A stretch of 64,000 nucleotides of DNA from Paraphaeosphaeria minitans. Taxonomy: Eukaryota > Ascomycota > Dothideomycetes > Pleosporales > Didymosphaeriaceae. Made by a program: the position numbers and the translations under genes. The stretch covers positions 930,001 to 994,000 of the forward strand of contig WJXW01000007.1 of assembly GCA_015832175.1 (NCBI GenBank). The letters are read 5' to 3'. Below are positions 1 to 11,115 of the stretch, one piece after another. Under the pieces are notes generated by a model, which worked only from the letters and a program-made list of their open reading frames with translations, did not search any database and was not told where the DNA came from. Positions within the stretch are counted from its first letter, which is position 1; each line of letters starts with the position of its first letter.

Positions 1-3000
1 GTTAAAGAACTTAGGCTGAGCTACTATGATTGTAGCAGCGACCAGAACCCCAAATGGAATATCTCATGTGCGTAGAAGTCGATCGAAAAATTTTCGACCT
101 TGGAGTTTTGAAAATACGATCCGCTACACCTATGCCTGTCGCTCTTTAAGAGAACAGCATATAAATGCCCCTCTACGATATCCAAATAGTCTGCTCAATA
201 ATGTTTCGTTCTTTGCTTCCCACAATCAGTGAGATATCGACTCACTAGAAACGAAACGTTTTGGCACATGTGTTGAGTGGCGAAACACCAAACGTGACCG
301 ACGTATGAAAGCATGTGGGGTGGATATTAGAATTAAAAAATTCATGTGGACTGGCCATATGCTGTGGGATTGAAGGCACCCAAAAATGAACTACAAAAAT
401 TGTGGCGTATGAAGTACACGCGCAGGGCCTGCAGGTCTTACAAGACGAGCCCCTGATACGAGTTCACATGACCCAGACGAGCTTCCCACTCAGCTTACTA
501 CTTTCTTATGTAACCAAAGACTATATAGACTCACTTCTGAGCAGGCTCCTCCTGTTCAGTGACAATATACTCGATCACTCTAAGCAGTATTCTCCGGCTA
601 ACCTCCACAAGCTACAAAAATACATGAAATGAGACTCAGGGTCGCTCAGCCTCGTAATTTCAAAGCCAGCACCGTTGGCATTATTTGCAAAGCTCCCGAC
701 CTCTACCGAAGAACATGTGTATACCTTAATTCGTGCACGCTTATGCCCCTCTGAGCCTCTAGCTCACCGAAAGAGTCCAGAGTAAGGCTGCATACGGCAT
801 TTTGCGGGACGCAGGAAATCGTTGGTACACCGGGATCCCCGTGAGGTGCGAAAGTCCAGATTCGAAAGGGTTAAAGAACTACCAGATGTGCTGCAGTACT
901 GCACGGAGAACAAAACAGGCGTTGCAACTGGATAAGGAGCGTGAACCCCGGGATTGCTCAGTCACAATTCCAACTCGCCATCTGGTCACTAAAATGCCCG
1001 GAGCCCCGACCTCCAGCGAGTACATCTATATCCAACTTATCTTCCTTCGTTTCCCACATAACTTCTAAGCTTCTAAACTCACTAAAACCGACGATGGTTC
1101 TGCCCGATGGAGCAGATTGTTAAAAGATGCGACAAATCTCAGAATATGTGGTGCAGATAGATATCCACAACCTTCTCCATGTTTTTTTTAGCTTGCTGAA
1201 GGGACTCGAAAATGGACATATCCAAAGCGCGAAAATGCGAAACGCGTACAGTAGGTCCTCCAACCTCGAACTTTGAAATCATCATCTGCCGAGCAAATGT
1301 CTGGGGTTCGTATGGAAAATCAGAAGAGTGTACATCTCCTCCAACATCCACCTCCGTTATTTTACACAATCTCTAAGTACTCAACCTCACCGAAACCAGC
1401 AAAGTTGAAGCCTGGATGTGGTGCAGCATTGAGAAGAAGCTTACCAACCACCGAAGATGATGCCAGACGGCCCCCTGGCCAAGAAAACATCCTCGACTAT
1501 ACGATGTGCTATGAGCTTTCGAGCGTGACAAAAAAACACTCTAGAAAGATCATGAAACGTGCGTGAAGTGCGAAATCCGAGGTTTATCAACCTCGTGGCT
1601 TCAAAAGTCTCCCTCTGCCCTCGGGTTTTCCTCCTTCGTCAAATGCCCCTTTCTTTTCGGCATGTTTCATTTCTTTTAGCGTGGGCAATCTACGTTGAAC
1701 ATCCTCCTTCTCGTGCGGTTCCTAGACCTTTCCATAGAAGTCCTCGACGCTAGGAGGTACGGAAAGGGGCTTTGATGGAAATACCGTGTGTCCGGGAGCA
1801 AGCAGTCAAAAAGTCTCACCAAAATCGTAATTTAGAGCTGGGTAAGCAGGAGGACCAGAACATAACGACCAAAATCAGTTGCAAACCGAAACAGATTGTC
1901 AAATCTACCATTCTCTCGAGCTCGAGTTTGAAAACTTGCCAAGAACGACGTTCAGCAAAGCAATGTGCCCGGGAAGACGGGACTCAAAGCTCTAACCAAC
2001 TGGGGTAAGAGCGGTGCGAGTAGGAGTACGAAAAGATACCAGTCAAGGGACTAGGTATGTGCCTGAAAAGCTCTCCCATTTATAACATGCGAAGACCTCG
2101 CTCGCGGGAGTAACCAAAAGGGGGTCCGAAAGACCTAGGTAATATACTACACTCCGCGGTACTCGGCTACTCGGGTCCTGGGCAGTTCAAAAAGTCCGGA
2201 AAAGACTTATCATGGCGTGAGCAAGTAGGAAGGCTAGAACTCGCAGAGGCAAGAAGACGATGTTGAGCGGAAGTCTATTCTGCTGCCACAAATGTCTGGG
2301 CCTCGCGGCAGGTGTCGAAAATCCACGGCCATATTTTAGAGCTATGCTATATCGTGTGTTAGACTTTGCAAAAAGATGTTCAGCGTGTTTTATGAGTTGT
2401 GCGAGAAAGAAGCACCAAAGATATCGAAAAAAGCAAACCCCCTAATATATCTCAGACGCTCATGCCGAGAAGGAATGTCTGGAGCTCGCGTGCAGGCGTG
2501 GTCGAAAAACCGTCCAGTCTATGACTTGATGAATGCTGCCTTGGGTGCTGGAATTTGAAAAAAAGGGCATCTCAATAGTGTATGCACGAAAGTGCGGAGG
2601 TACAAGACTTTCCTACTCCCCGAGCAGTGTGTAGCCAAAAAAAAAAAAAAAAAGAAAAAACATTCTCTCATCGAAACACGTCTGAACCTTGGGCGAAAGC
2701 GTCACCGAAACAAAGACTACACTCACTACCATGCGACCCTAGGCCTTGGAGTGATCCGAAAATAGTTAGCATCATCAGCGCACATGCCTCGTGAGCTGCG
2801 GAGAAACCACAAACCGATGACGAGTGGGCCGTCTCTCTGTGAAAAAAAAAACTCATGACTGGCACTGGGGTTGTACCTCGTGCTTTGGAAGGGTTTGGAA
2901 AACCATGCTTCGATGAGCGCGCGAAGATGCCACCTCGTGTGTTGTGAGTCTCCGAATCTGACCCGGACGTCACTCGGGGATTGTGGTGGAACGTAAAGTC

Positions 3001-3572
3001 GATCGAAAAGTGTTCATGGGTTCGGAGAGCGCCCACTCCCACGTCTATGTCGGGAGTCTGGTTGTGGGACGCGTCTAACACAAGATTGGTCGGAGACAGC
3101 ATGATGAGCGGATCGATGCCGCCTCTGGGGCTGGAGTATCCCAAACTGCATGTCGCTTACATCACGCGAGAGCAGAGGGAGGAAGATGGCTGGCTCAAAG
3201 CATTTGCTGCATACAGGCTACCATACGTTCGCCGGGTATCCTCGCTGCGAATCAACAAGCCGACGAGCGATACAATCCCAAACATAGGCATTTCATGCCG
3301 CGCCAACGAAAAAAAAAGGCAGGATAGTGGAGTAGGAGATGAACCAGGACCCTAAACGCCACACCGCATGGAGGTCCAGAGTAGGAACGATCCAAGACCA
3401 GTCACTCTGCTTCCGGGAAACTCGCCACCGTTCAACACCACACCTTGCCACCATCTCATCAACCCATCACCCCTTTTTCGGTGATACAGACCAAACAAAC
3501 CGCCACAGCGACCAAACGCAACTTGACCGTCGGCAATCTCATGTTCTTGGTCGGCACCCAACCGCGGATCAT
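1..3572. other. Gene-free region with faint diverged repeats
   Basis: No coding region is supported on either strand: open frames are short, lack recognisable domains and overlap one another. Short words recur in similar order at wide spacing: a nine-base word AATGTCTGG at about 1296, 2291 and 2474, each followed after 10-25 bases by a GAAAA run, and GTCGATCGAAAA at 78 and 2998. This hints at an old, badly decayed repeat family. A poly-A run lies near 2637-2654. Nothing identifies a telomere or a transposon. Confidence 0.5.
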
Positions 3573-4679
3573 TTAATCACGGCCCTCCTGAGGCACATCC
3601 GGTCCATCCCGCAACAACGGCGCGCGCTCGCGGTCCTCGGACACGACCTCTCCACCCTCAAGCGGCGTCCTTCCGCTCGAAACGCCCAGCGACAGGATGA
3701 ACAGCAGCGCGCCGATGGTAAACGCGAAGATCCACTGCAGCTGGAAGATCGGGATCTTGGAGAAGAACTGGCCGACGCCGGTGGCTATCTTCGTTAGCGA
3801 TAGGTATCGTCAGGCACTGGAAGTGGAGACTTACAGAACGCGAGATACGACAGCGCGAATCCCATATTGTAGTCCTTGAACGCCACCAAGAAAAAGCAGC
3901 CATACGCCAGAATGCCCCAGATGAAGACATTTCCAACGATGCGCGCAGGCAGATTGTGCGCATGCACCGCCCTCGCCCCAACCCAGTACAAGGCCACGAA
4001 ATTCCAGGCCAAGGGCCCCGCGACGGTCCCGATGTGGATAGGCCGCGGCGTCGTGGAGTGCCGGAAGTAGGCGAAGGAGAGATTGAAGAAGTTGATGACG
4101 ATGAGCAGCTCGGCGAGCCAGAAGTGGCTGCGCACCCACAGGTTCAGGAAGCCGAAGAGCAGCAGGTTCGACGCGATATAGTGCGTGCCGATGTTGGCAG
4201 CGGCGTTGACGTACACGGGGTCTTTGCTGTAGAGGGAGTAGGCGTAGACGAGTTGGAGGAGGAGGATGACGATCCTGGTCGGATTCATTAGTACGGCTGC
4301 TCGGATATGGGAGGGGGAGGAACGTACCAGTAGATGGAGGTCATGATGCTGTTCTGTGTGAACGGCGTCGCCGTGTTGTTATCCCATATCGTGTGGCGCT
4401 CGTACTTTCCCTCGCCGGGGGCCTGGAAGGTGTAGTATATGGCGGTGATCAAGAAAATGATGTAGGTGATAAGCGTGGTTAATCGGTAGAGGATCAGCTC
4501 TCGGGAGGAGAAGTCGTCGCGGCGGGAGAAAGGGTTCACTGCAGTCCGAATGTCAGTTGTGCACCTGGTGGTCTGATGAAGCTCGTGGGCGGCAGTGTGT
4601 ACACTGGATCATTCAGCGCTGAGAGCTGCTTGCACTTACAGCGAGAGCCGCTCGACGCAGCACCGTTCTGGTCGGCCAT
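3573..4679 (-). CDS. DUF1774 fungal integral membrane protein
   Basis: This is a predicted 300-aa polytopic membrane protein of the fungal DUF1774 family, function unknown. Four exons join in frame: 4640-4679, 4328-4538, 3835-4274 and 3573-3784 (minus strand), with GTAAGT, GTACGT and GTAAGT donors. The N-terminus MADQNGAASSGSR is followed by the conserved block around RRDDFSSRELILYRLTT and then several hydrophobic helices, including one near IYYTFQAPGEG and one in the segment from LLLQLVYAYS through LLLFGFLNLW. The C-terminal tail is hydrophilic and acidic (EGGEVVSEDRE). Assignment rests on memory of the family pattern. Length agrees with other members. The cellular membrane cannot be told from sequence. 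The upstream neighbour, AP-1 beta, is on the same strand but about 660 bases away. Confidence 0.8.
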
Positions 4680-5340
4680 TGTAGTTTGTATGTTCGAAGT
4701 CGTAAAAGACACGCAGAAGGATTCAAGTGGAGCGTTGGGTGTTGGAGCTTATTATTAACCACAGGGCGTAGCTGCAAACAAGGTCTATTTGAGGGTACGT
4801 CATTCGCCCTGCAGCAAGTAGTCTAGTAGGTAGTCGACCTGCCCAGTAGAAGGCGGGTCAGGGTCGAGCTCCGAACAGCCAAAGCCCCGCATGTCGCGCC
4901 ATCTGCACCACACACATACCACACACACCACACACACCACACACCCCACGCCGCATGACTGGCAGCCGACTCGTTCACTGGCCAATGCAGACCACATGCA
5001 CGCCTTGTGACAGCCTGCAAACGCGGGGAAACTCTGCCTCTGGCGCTCCATCCGCGAGACTGTTCGAGGCACCGTTACAGGCGCTTTAGGCGATGGCATG
5101 GCGACAGACTTCCGAGACGACAGTGGAAGGTGTCGCGCGACTTCTCCGAGATACATTCACTCCACCCCTCGTTTGCCGCATCCAAAGGACTGGCACGCAT
5201 TGGAATATCGCGACCGAACCAACGAGCCGCCAAGCCCAGGTTCCAAGGCCCCCGTCCTTCTCCTCGTATTCACTATGATCTGCGCCTCTGTAGAGGGTTT
5301 GTACATTCCAACGCCCCGCCACTTGGCTCGCATGCGTCCA
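4680..5340. other. Intergenic spacer with CA-rich microsatellite
   Basis: This spacer separates the start of the DUF1774 gene from the end of AP-1 beta. An imperfect (CA)n/CCACACA tract lies at about 4907-4950. Short open frames on both strands look like chance. It should hold the promoter of the DUF1774 gene and the 3-prime end of the AP-1 beta transcript. Confidence 0.5.
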
Positions 5341-7778
5341 TTACAGCAGTAGATCCTGATTGCCATCTGCACCCACGGGGCTCATCACAGCGGCCTGGGG
5401 CATGTTTTGATTGACCACCCACCCGCCTCCAAGCGAACCCTGCTCCGCCACGATCGGGCTTCCTCCGAACGTGCTTTGCCTGCCAACTCCCGCGAAGTAG
5501 AGATCCGCTTCGTGTGCTGCCGCTTCAAGACCGCTGCCGTTGGTGGGGCTCAACGACCCATTGCCATTGGTAGTCGATGTGTCCAAACGACTTCGCTCGG
5601 TTGCAGCGCGTTCGCGCGCTTGCTGTGCAGCCTTGGCCGTTGGCAACTCGTGCCGCTGCAATGCAGGTGAATCCTGCAGTCTCCTTGGCCGCGCCGAGCG
5701 AAACACTTGGTTCACCGGTTTGAGGTAAACCGTGGCGAGGGTACCTACGTTCAGACACATCTCCTCAAGCGTGCTCGGGTCCAGCTTCTCCGACTCTTCG
5801 GCTGTGATGGCGGGCTTCTCGCCCATGACGATCTTCTTAGCTTCTTCTGGGGAGGAGGAAAGCAATCGCCAGTACATGTACCCTCGATCACGCAGATCGG
5901 GATTGTCCGTCTCCTCCGTCGCCCACTTGAGCACCCTGGGCACCAGTTGCGAACCGCGCGTCGGCCGTTGTATGAACAGCTTGACCGTCGCTGTGAGCAA
6001 GGCTAGCTGCACCTCGTGCGTCTCCTCGCTAAACGAGTCGAGAAAGTCTTCCAGCAATACATCGCTGTCCTCTATCCTGTCCGCGTACTGGCCAATCACC
6101 CAGATCATGGCTGCTTTGGCTTCCGGCTCGTCCAGGGAATCGAGGTTCTCGCATAGTGTGGAGATGATGGACTCGTATTGGTTGGGGTATTTTCGGAAGA
6201 TGTTGCGGATGACCACTGTGGCCTCCTGGACAATGTACGACACCTTTGTGCTGACCAGTTGAAGGAGTGTCGATATACACAACTGACTGGCCGGAGGGAT
6301 CTTGATGGCAAGCTTTCCGATGGCTCGAACCGACTTGCGTACAAAATCAACGTCGATCTCGGTGGCGTATCTACAGAAACTTAGCAATGCTCCGACTCAA
6401 CAATAGAATCAACATACTCAGACAACTCGGTCAAGACCTCCTTGATGTTCTTCTCGGTGGCGAGCATGAAGATGAGCTCCAGCTTTGTGACTTTGACGTA
6501 TATAGGGTCGTTGTATTTGCAGAAGAAGACGCGAATGTCGTTGCGCAGCACCTCAGGCCGCCGTTGCAGGATCAGTAGAGCGTTCCGCAGAGCAAGGTAT
6601 TGGATCTCGGGCCCCTTGGATAGGAGTGTAACAAGCGGTGGGGAGAGCTTGTTGCATAGCGACGTGATGACCTTTCGGTCCGAAATGTAGTTCAAGAGGT
6701 ACAATATGACGCGGATGCAGGTCAGGACTACCGCAGAGTTTGAGTGTGAGAGTCGTGGCGCTATGCGCTCGGCAAGGATCGCTGCTTCTTGCGTGTCTTG
6801 CGGAACGTAGTTCATCAACGCTTCTAAAATGTATGTTTGGCCCCATTCTGAGCACTGATGCAGGATCTGTACGATCTTGGAGGCACTCGCATAGTCGATA
6901 GTGAGCTTGATGGTTTCCGATCGCTCCCAGATGTCCATCAGCGCGGCCAAAGCACACGAGACGACTGTGGGGTTCTCGTCTCGCAGCATCGCATTCAGCT
7001 TACCAATGAGATCGGAGGATTCGACCATGACCTTGTCGTGATCGTACAGCTTCGCCACGCATATGGCGGCAGTCTTGCGCACGTAGGGGTCGTTATCTCG
7101 CAGGAGGCTCTTGAGATGTGGCACGGTCGCCTCGACGTATTCGCGAACGTGGACGTAGGACATGGTTCGGAGCGCAAGCGATCGCACGAGCGGGTTGTTG
7201 TCGTGCATGTCTTCTTGGATTATGGGTAGAGCCTTGAGGGCAATGTCCGGTTTCATCCTTGCATAGTTGACGAGATACAGGAAGCACCTGTCGAGTCAGT
7301 CCGCGCCCAACGACCAAGCCATTTGTTCACCCACATCTTCTTGATCTCCAAGCTCGGAATGTGCATGCAGCCCACGATATCGGGAAAGAGGGCGACCATG
7401 TCGTTGTTGCTCATGGTCATATTCGCGACGATCTTCTTCAGGGCCGTCTTCTTCGCGGTGAAGTTCTTGTCTTTCTTGCCGCCGCTGTTGAGCTCAAGCC
7501 GCAGCTCTGCTACTTTGCCCTGTTGTGTACGAGCGTACTGTAAGCGTGCGCCCTCGAATGCGTAGGGGAGGAACATGGTGGCGGCATGGTAGGAGTGGTA
7601 GGAATGGCGAGGCACGACGGCGAGAGCCGGGTCGAGTGGGTATAACGACTGCGGTGGGATACGAAAGCAGACAAAGAGCAGTGTGGCAGGGCGTCTATCG
7701 GTGGTGGTGCAGGTGAGGAGGCCAAGGGACGGAGCTTACCCTCGCAAAGAGCTTCGCATCCTGACCGCCGGCGCTCAT
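5341..7778 (-). CDS. apl2: AP-1 clathrin adaptor complex subunit beta
   Basis: This is the large beta subunit of the AP-1 adaptor, which links clathrin to cargo at the trans-Golgi network and endosomes. Exons on the minus strand are 7740-7778, 7335-7519, 6418-7287 and 5341-6370, giving 707 aa. The short first exon encodes [13 protein letters not shown] and leads straight into [18 protein letters not shown], the beta-1 N-terminus. The trunk is HEAT/armadillo-like, with conserved blocks [40 protein letters not shown] and [14 protein letters not shown] low-complexity Ser/Thr/Gly/Asn hinge follows YMYWRLLSS. There is no C-terminal appendage domain, as in yeast Apl2 and other fungal AP-1 beta chains; the protein ends in NQDLLL. 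AP-1 is preferred over AP-2 because of the N-terminal wording. It is divergent from EMC4. Confidence 0.93.
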
Positions 7779-8193
7779 GGTGGCTGCTATCTCGTATCCA
7801 GTAGACGTGCAGTCTCTCTATGCATGTGCCCAGCTGTAGCACGAGACAAGCAGTATCCCCCTCTCCTTGCCCGTCTTAGCCCCTCCTGGATTACGTCGCG
7901 CGCGTTGTTGGTTGGACGTGACGCCTCAGGCGGCGAGGATCGTGTGGCGCATGCCGGAGCGATTATGTCGTGGTTCCTTGAGGCTTTTCGGAGGACTCGG
8001 AGGCTGTCGAGGGCGAACTGCACATTCCGAGACATTCACAGGCCATTGCGGATGGCGGGAGGAACGTGCTCGCCAAGGCCGGGGGTGCGTGGGCGTGGGT
8101 CCGCGATTTCCCAGGTCCCAACACCACCGCCCTGCCAGACAAGCACAACCCGGCGCACATCTTTCTTCAGCTCACCATTCACAAACACCCAAC
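7779..8193. promoter_or_regulatory. Bidirectional promoter, AP-1 beta / EMC4
   Basis: This 415-base interval lies between two divergent start codons and so must hold both promoters and 5-prime leaders. A pyrimidine-rich leader with CACCATT and AACACCCAAC precedes the EMC4 ATG. I saw no clear TATA box and no convincing reading frame. Confidence 0.5.
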
Positions 8194-8792
8194 ATGTCCG
8201 CACAGCCCCCGCCACCCCCGCAATGGGTCATCGACCTTAACACGCCGCCGACCGCAAAGCCGAAGACGAACGTCGCAGACCCGCCAGGCTACACGGCGTC
8301 CCTCACCCGCAGAGACCGAGCGGCTGCCTCCAAGCAGTCCGTGCGGAAACAACCGATGCCAGAAGAGATGGACACGCTCAAGATGAAAAAGGCCTGGGAG
8401 GTTGCCATTGCCCCCGCCAAGCAGCTGCCCATGAACGCCATTGGTATGCTTCGTCGGTTGTTCTTGTTTCCCCAACTGACTGTCTAGGCATGTACATGAC
8501 AGGCAACACACTGCAGATCTTCTCCATCTTCATGGTCTTCACCCTCTTCAAGACACCCCTCCTCGCCGCACTGAACCTGCAAAAGACGTTCGCGCCCTTT
8601 GAAACACCGGGAACCTCGGGCCGCCTCATCATGGTCAAAATCGTATACTTGCTCACAAATGCGCTGATGTTGGGACTGGGCATATGGAAAGTGAACGCAA
8701 TGGGCTTGCTGCCGACGACAAGGTCCGACTGGCTGGCATGGGAAGCGGAGCGGACGTGGTCAGAGCGGGCGGTGCCGAGGGAATGGCTTTGA
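8194..8792 (+). CDS. EMC4: ER membrane protein complex subunit 4 (EMC4, DUF1077)
   Basis: EMC4 is a subunit of the ER membrane protein complex, which inserts transmembrane segments of client proteins. Two exons, 8194-8443 and 8488-8792, are joined by a 44-nt intron (GTATGC donor, GTCTAG acceptor) and give 184 aa. The family signature spans the splice, with NAIGMYMTGNTLQIFSI, preceded by KKAWEVAIAPAKQLPMN. Two hydrophobic helices are visible, one around LQIFSIFMVFTLFKTPLLAA and one around VYLLTNALMLGLGIWK, and the protein ends in a Trp-rich tail (DWLAWEAERTW). The N-terminal 70 residues are Pro-rich and hydrophilic, as expected for the cytosolic tail. Length matches the family (about 180 aa). 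It shares a divergent promoter with AP-1 beta. Confidence 0.93.
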
Positions 8793-9025
8793 GGTGCGAA
8801 TCTGCGAAACAGGAAGGACATTACGTTGATATGCATGAAATGGTACATAATGACAGTGGTCAAAACACTTGCTCGTAAGTTGCCGTGTCTAGTATACAAA
8901 TACTGCAGATTGGGACGGTCAAACGCCGCTCGACCTCAACGATTTCCACTTCCCTTCGCTTTCCCCCCATTGCTCTCATGTTCCAATCAGGCTGGCGAAA
9001 TTCCCCTTCCGTATCTTGAACTTGA

Positions 9026-10283
9026 TCACCAAAAGGCCGAAGCGAGCCGGGCCCCCGTCGGTGTCCGCAGGGCAACAGGCATCCTCCTCGCCCTAGCCCA
9101 TCGCTTGAATCTCTCTGAGCCCGGTCCAAACCTCAGCACCAACGGCGGTCTCATGGCCTTCTCCAGCTCTTTATCCGTCACTAGGACGTCATACGCGGCA
9201 GTCTTGATCCAAGCAGGACAGTACCCTGGCCCTCTCGCCCTCTCACTGATTGCGACAGACTTCCACTCCTCAAAATCCTCGAGGTCAACATATTGATCTA
9301 AGCGTGCATCCACTATGGTCTTGAGCTCAGCGGCAAAATCCATGAGCGGATCCGCCTGTGGCAAAGTGAAATCAATGAAGCGCATCAGCATCGCAGAGTC
9401 GCTCCACTGGCTGATCACGTCGGTGTAGAGGATTCCCGCCATCCGCTTCACGTCCTCGCGCCTCTCATCCTCATAGAGATCCATGTTGACCTCAACCTCG
9501 AACCCAGTTAATATGACATCAGGCCACTCGCGCTCCGGACTGTCCGGCAGCCTAATCATCACATTAGCGCTACTCAAGTCTCCATGCGCGATCCCAGCTG
9601 CATGTACGAACTGCACCGCCGACATCAGACGTATGAAGACGTGCCACACGAAGTACGCGGGTATGCGGTTCGTGTCGAGGCAGGCTTGTCCAAATGCTTC
9701 CAGGCTCTTTCCAAAGATTGGGGGCAGGCAGAGCCAGCTGTCCGTCGGTATGCTGTAGCATGCGTGAAGTTCCAAGGGGCCGATGAAGTCCTCACTGCGC
9801 TGGCCTTCACGATCATGCAACATGTTCAATGTGTCGGATTCGTTGCGGAGCGCGTCGAGCGATTTGTACATCCTGACCACCACAAGCTGCGCGCGGGCTT
9901 TGCGGTGGAGCCTTTCACCAACGCTGGTGTCGTGCCTGGGTATATCCGCGCTTGAGTCTGGTCTGAATAGGTGGGCCGGAGGCTCTTCCTTGGTTTCTTC
10001 TTCTTCAACTGCCGCCGTGGCGTCCAGGGCGCGCGGCAAGCAGAGCCATTCGGCGCTGCTCTCCTTCTCGTACATGTTCTTGACGACACGGAACTCCCTG
10101 AGCGGGGGGGAAAGGGCGGCTGGCTCATCGCCGACAGGCTCGCCCGCCGCGCGAACCGGCGCTTGATGCTCGCGCTCACCTTACATTCTCAGTACCTTGA
10201 TCATTGCGATTGCATGGCAATCAAACAAAAATGGCGAGAGCAAACGCAGGAGGGTGAGAGACGGGTTATGACGACTTACTCAT
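9026..10283 (-). CDS. Protein-kinase-like protein, probable pseudokinase
   Basis: This is a predicted 385-aa cytosolic protein with a protein-kinase-like fold. The second exon (9026-10179) carries the body. The motif HGDLSSANVM is a recognisable catalytic loop with HxD and Asn. However, the DFG position reads LTGFE, with no metal-binding Asp, and the beta-3 lysine appears replaced by Arg in VVVRMYKS. Alpha-C Glu may be the one in NESDTLNML. Catalysis is therefore doubtful. The start is inferred: ATG plus one base at 10280-10283, then a roughly 100-nt intron (GTAAGT to TAAG), which continues in frame as MSEREHQAPVR. The next in-frame Met lies at 10075. Such degenerate kinase-like genes are common in filamentous ascomycetes. 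Substrate and partner are unknown. Confidence 0.72.
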
Positions 10284-11115
10284 GGTCAAGTGGGCAGCGT
10301 TGAGTGCTTGAGAGATCGCTGGTGGAGAGTCACCTGAGATTGTCGATGAAGAGTCTTCGCGATAGTGACCGCGAGGGTTGCGAGGGCGAACTCTCGAAGC
10401 TTCTGTTTCCATCGCCACGGTGGATATGGGCGTCAAACGTCCTTACCCGGGTGAATGTCCAAATTCAACCAAAGCGCGCTATGGTCACTAATATGGCATC
10501 TGCTACCACGCACGTTGAAATTGGCCAGTTTATCTTATATGCGCGCGTCTTTGTGATATCTATCACGAGATGCGGAACTGTGCTCTACAGGTTTTCATAT
10601 GTGGTCACGTGGATCGAGAACTGTTTGGCATGCGATTCTCTCTTGTCGAGGCATCATGAACTGAGGCCGAGGTGGCAAAACTTACCAATTGATCGAAAAC
10701 TATTCGTATGATGCAAAGTGAGTATTATTAAATAAAATAGACCCCATGACGAAGGGGCACTGCCTTGGGCGTGAGAGGTGTACATTTTAGTGTGGTAAGT
10801 TTGATATGATGAATAATAACAAACATTCTGATAAGTCCGTCGTTCAATCTTGAACTTTTATTCAGAGTCTCTGGAAGTTTGCCGTTTTCTTGAGTTGCCA
10901 ACAGTGTGCGTGCAATGAGCAAATGTAGTGACTATTTCGTGTACGATACCCCGGCCCAAAAAGGAAACTGTGCGAACGCTCGGACATCAATCTTTGTCAG
11001 CTTTACGGTACGGTACCTATTTTTTAGTACAGCCCCGATGTTTCTACAACCCACCAATGCAACTCGATTTGTTTGAATGCCCACGTTCTTTTAGAATCCG
11101 ATGATACAGATATAG
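10284..11115. other. Intergenic region between divergent genes
   Basis: This spacer lies between the kinase-like gene and the LCCL gene, which diverge. No domain-bearing frame is visible. The part from 10,690 to 10,900 is AT-richer than the flanks. The motif GTACGGTACC near 11,005 resembles GTAC-rich words found in other spacers of this window. Confidence 0.4.

Noticed and set aside
2668..3144. 158-codon minus-strand frame
   Set aside because: No domain, no codon or splice logic, and it spans poly-A/T runs; likely chance.
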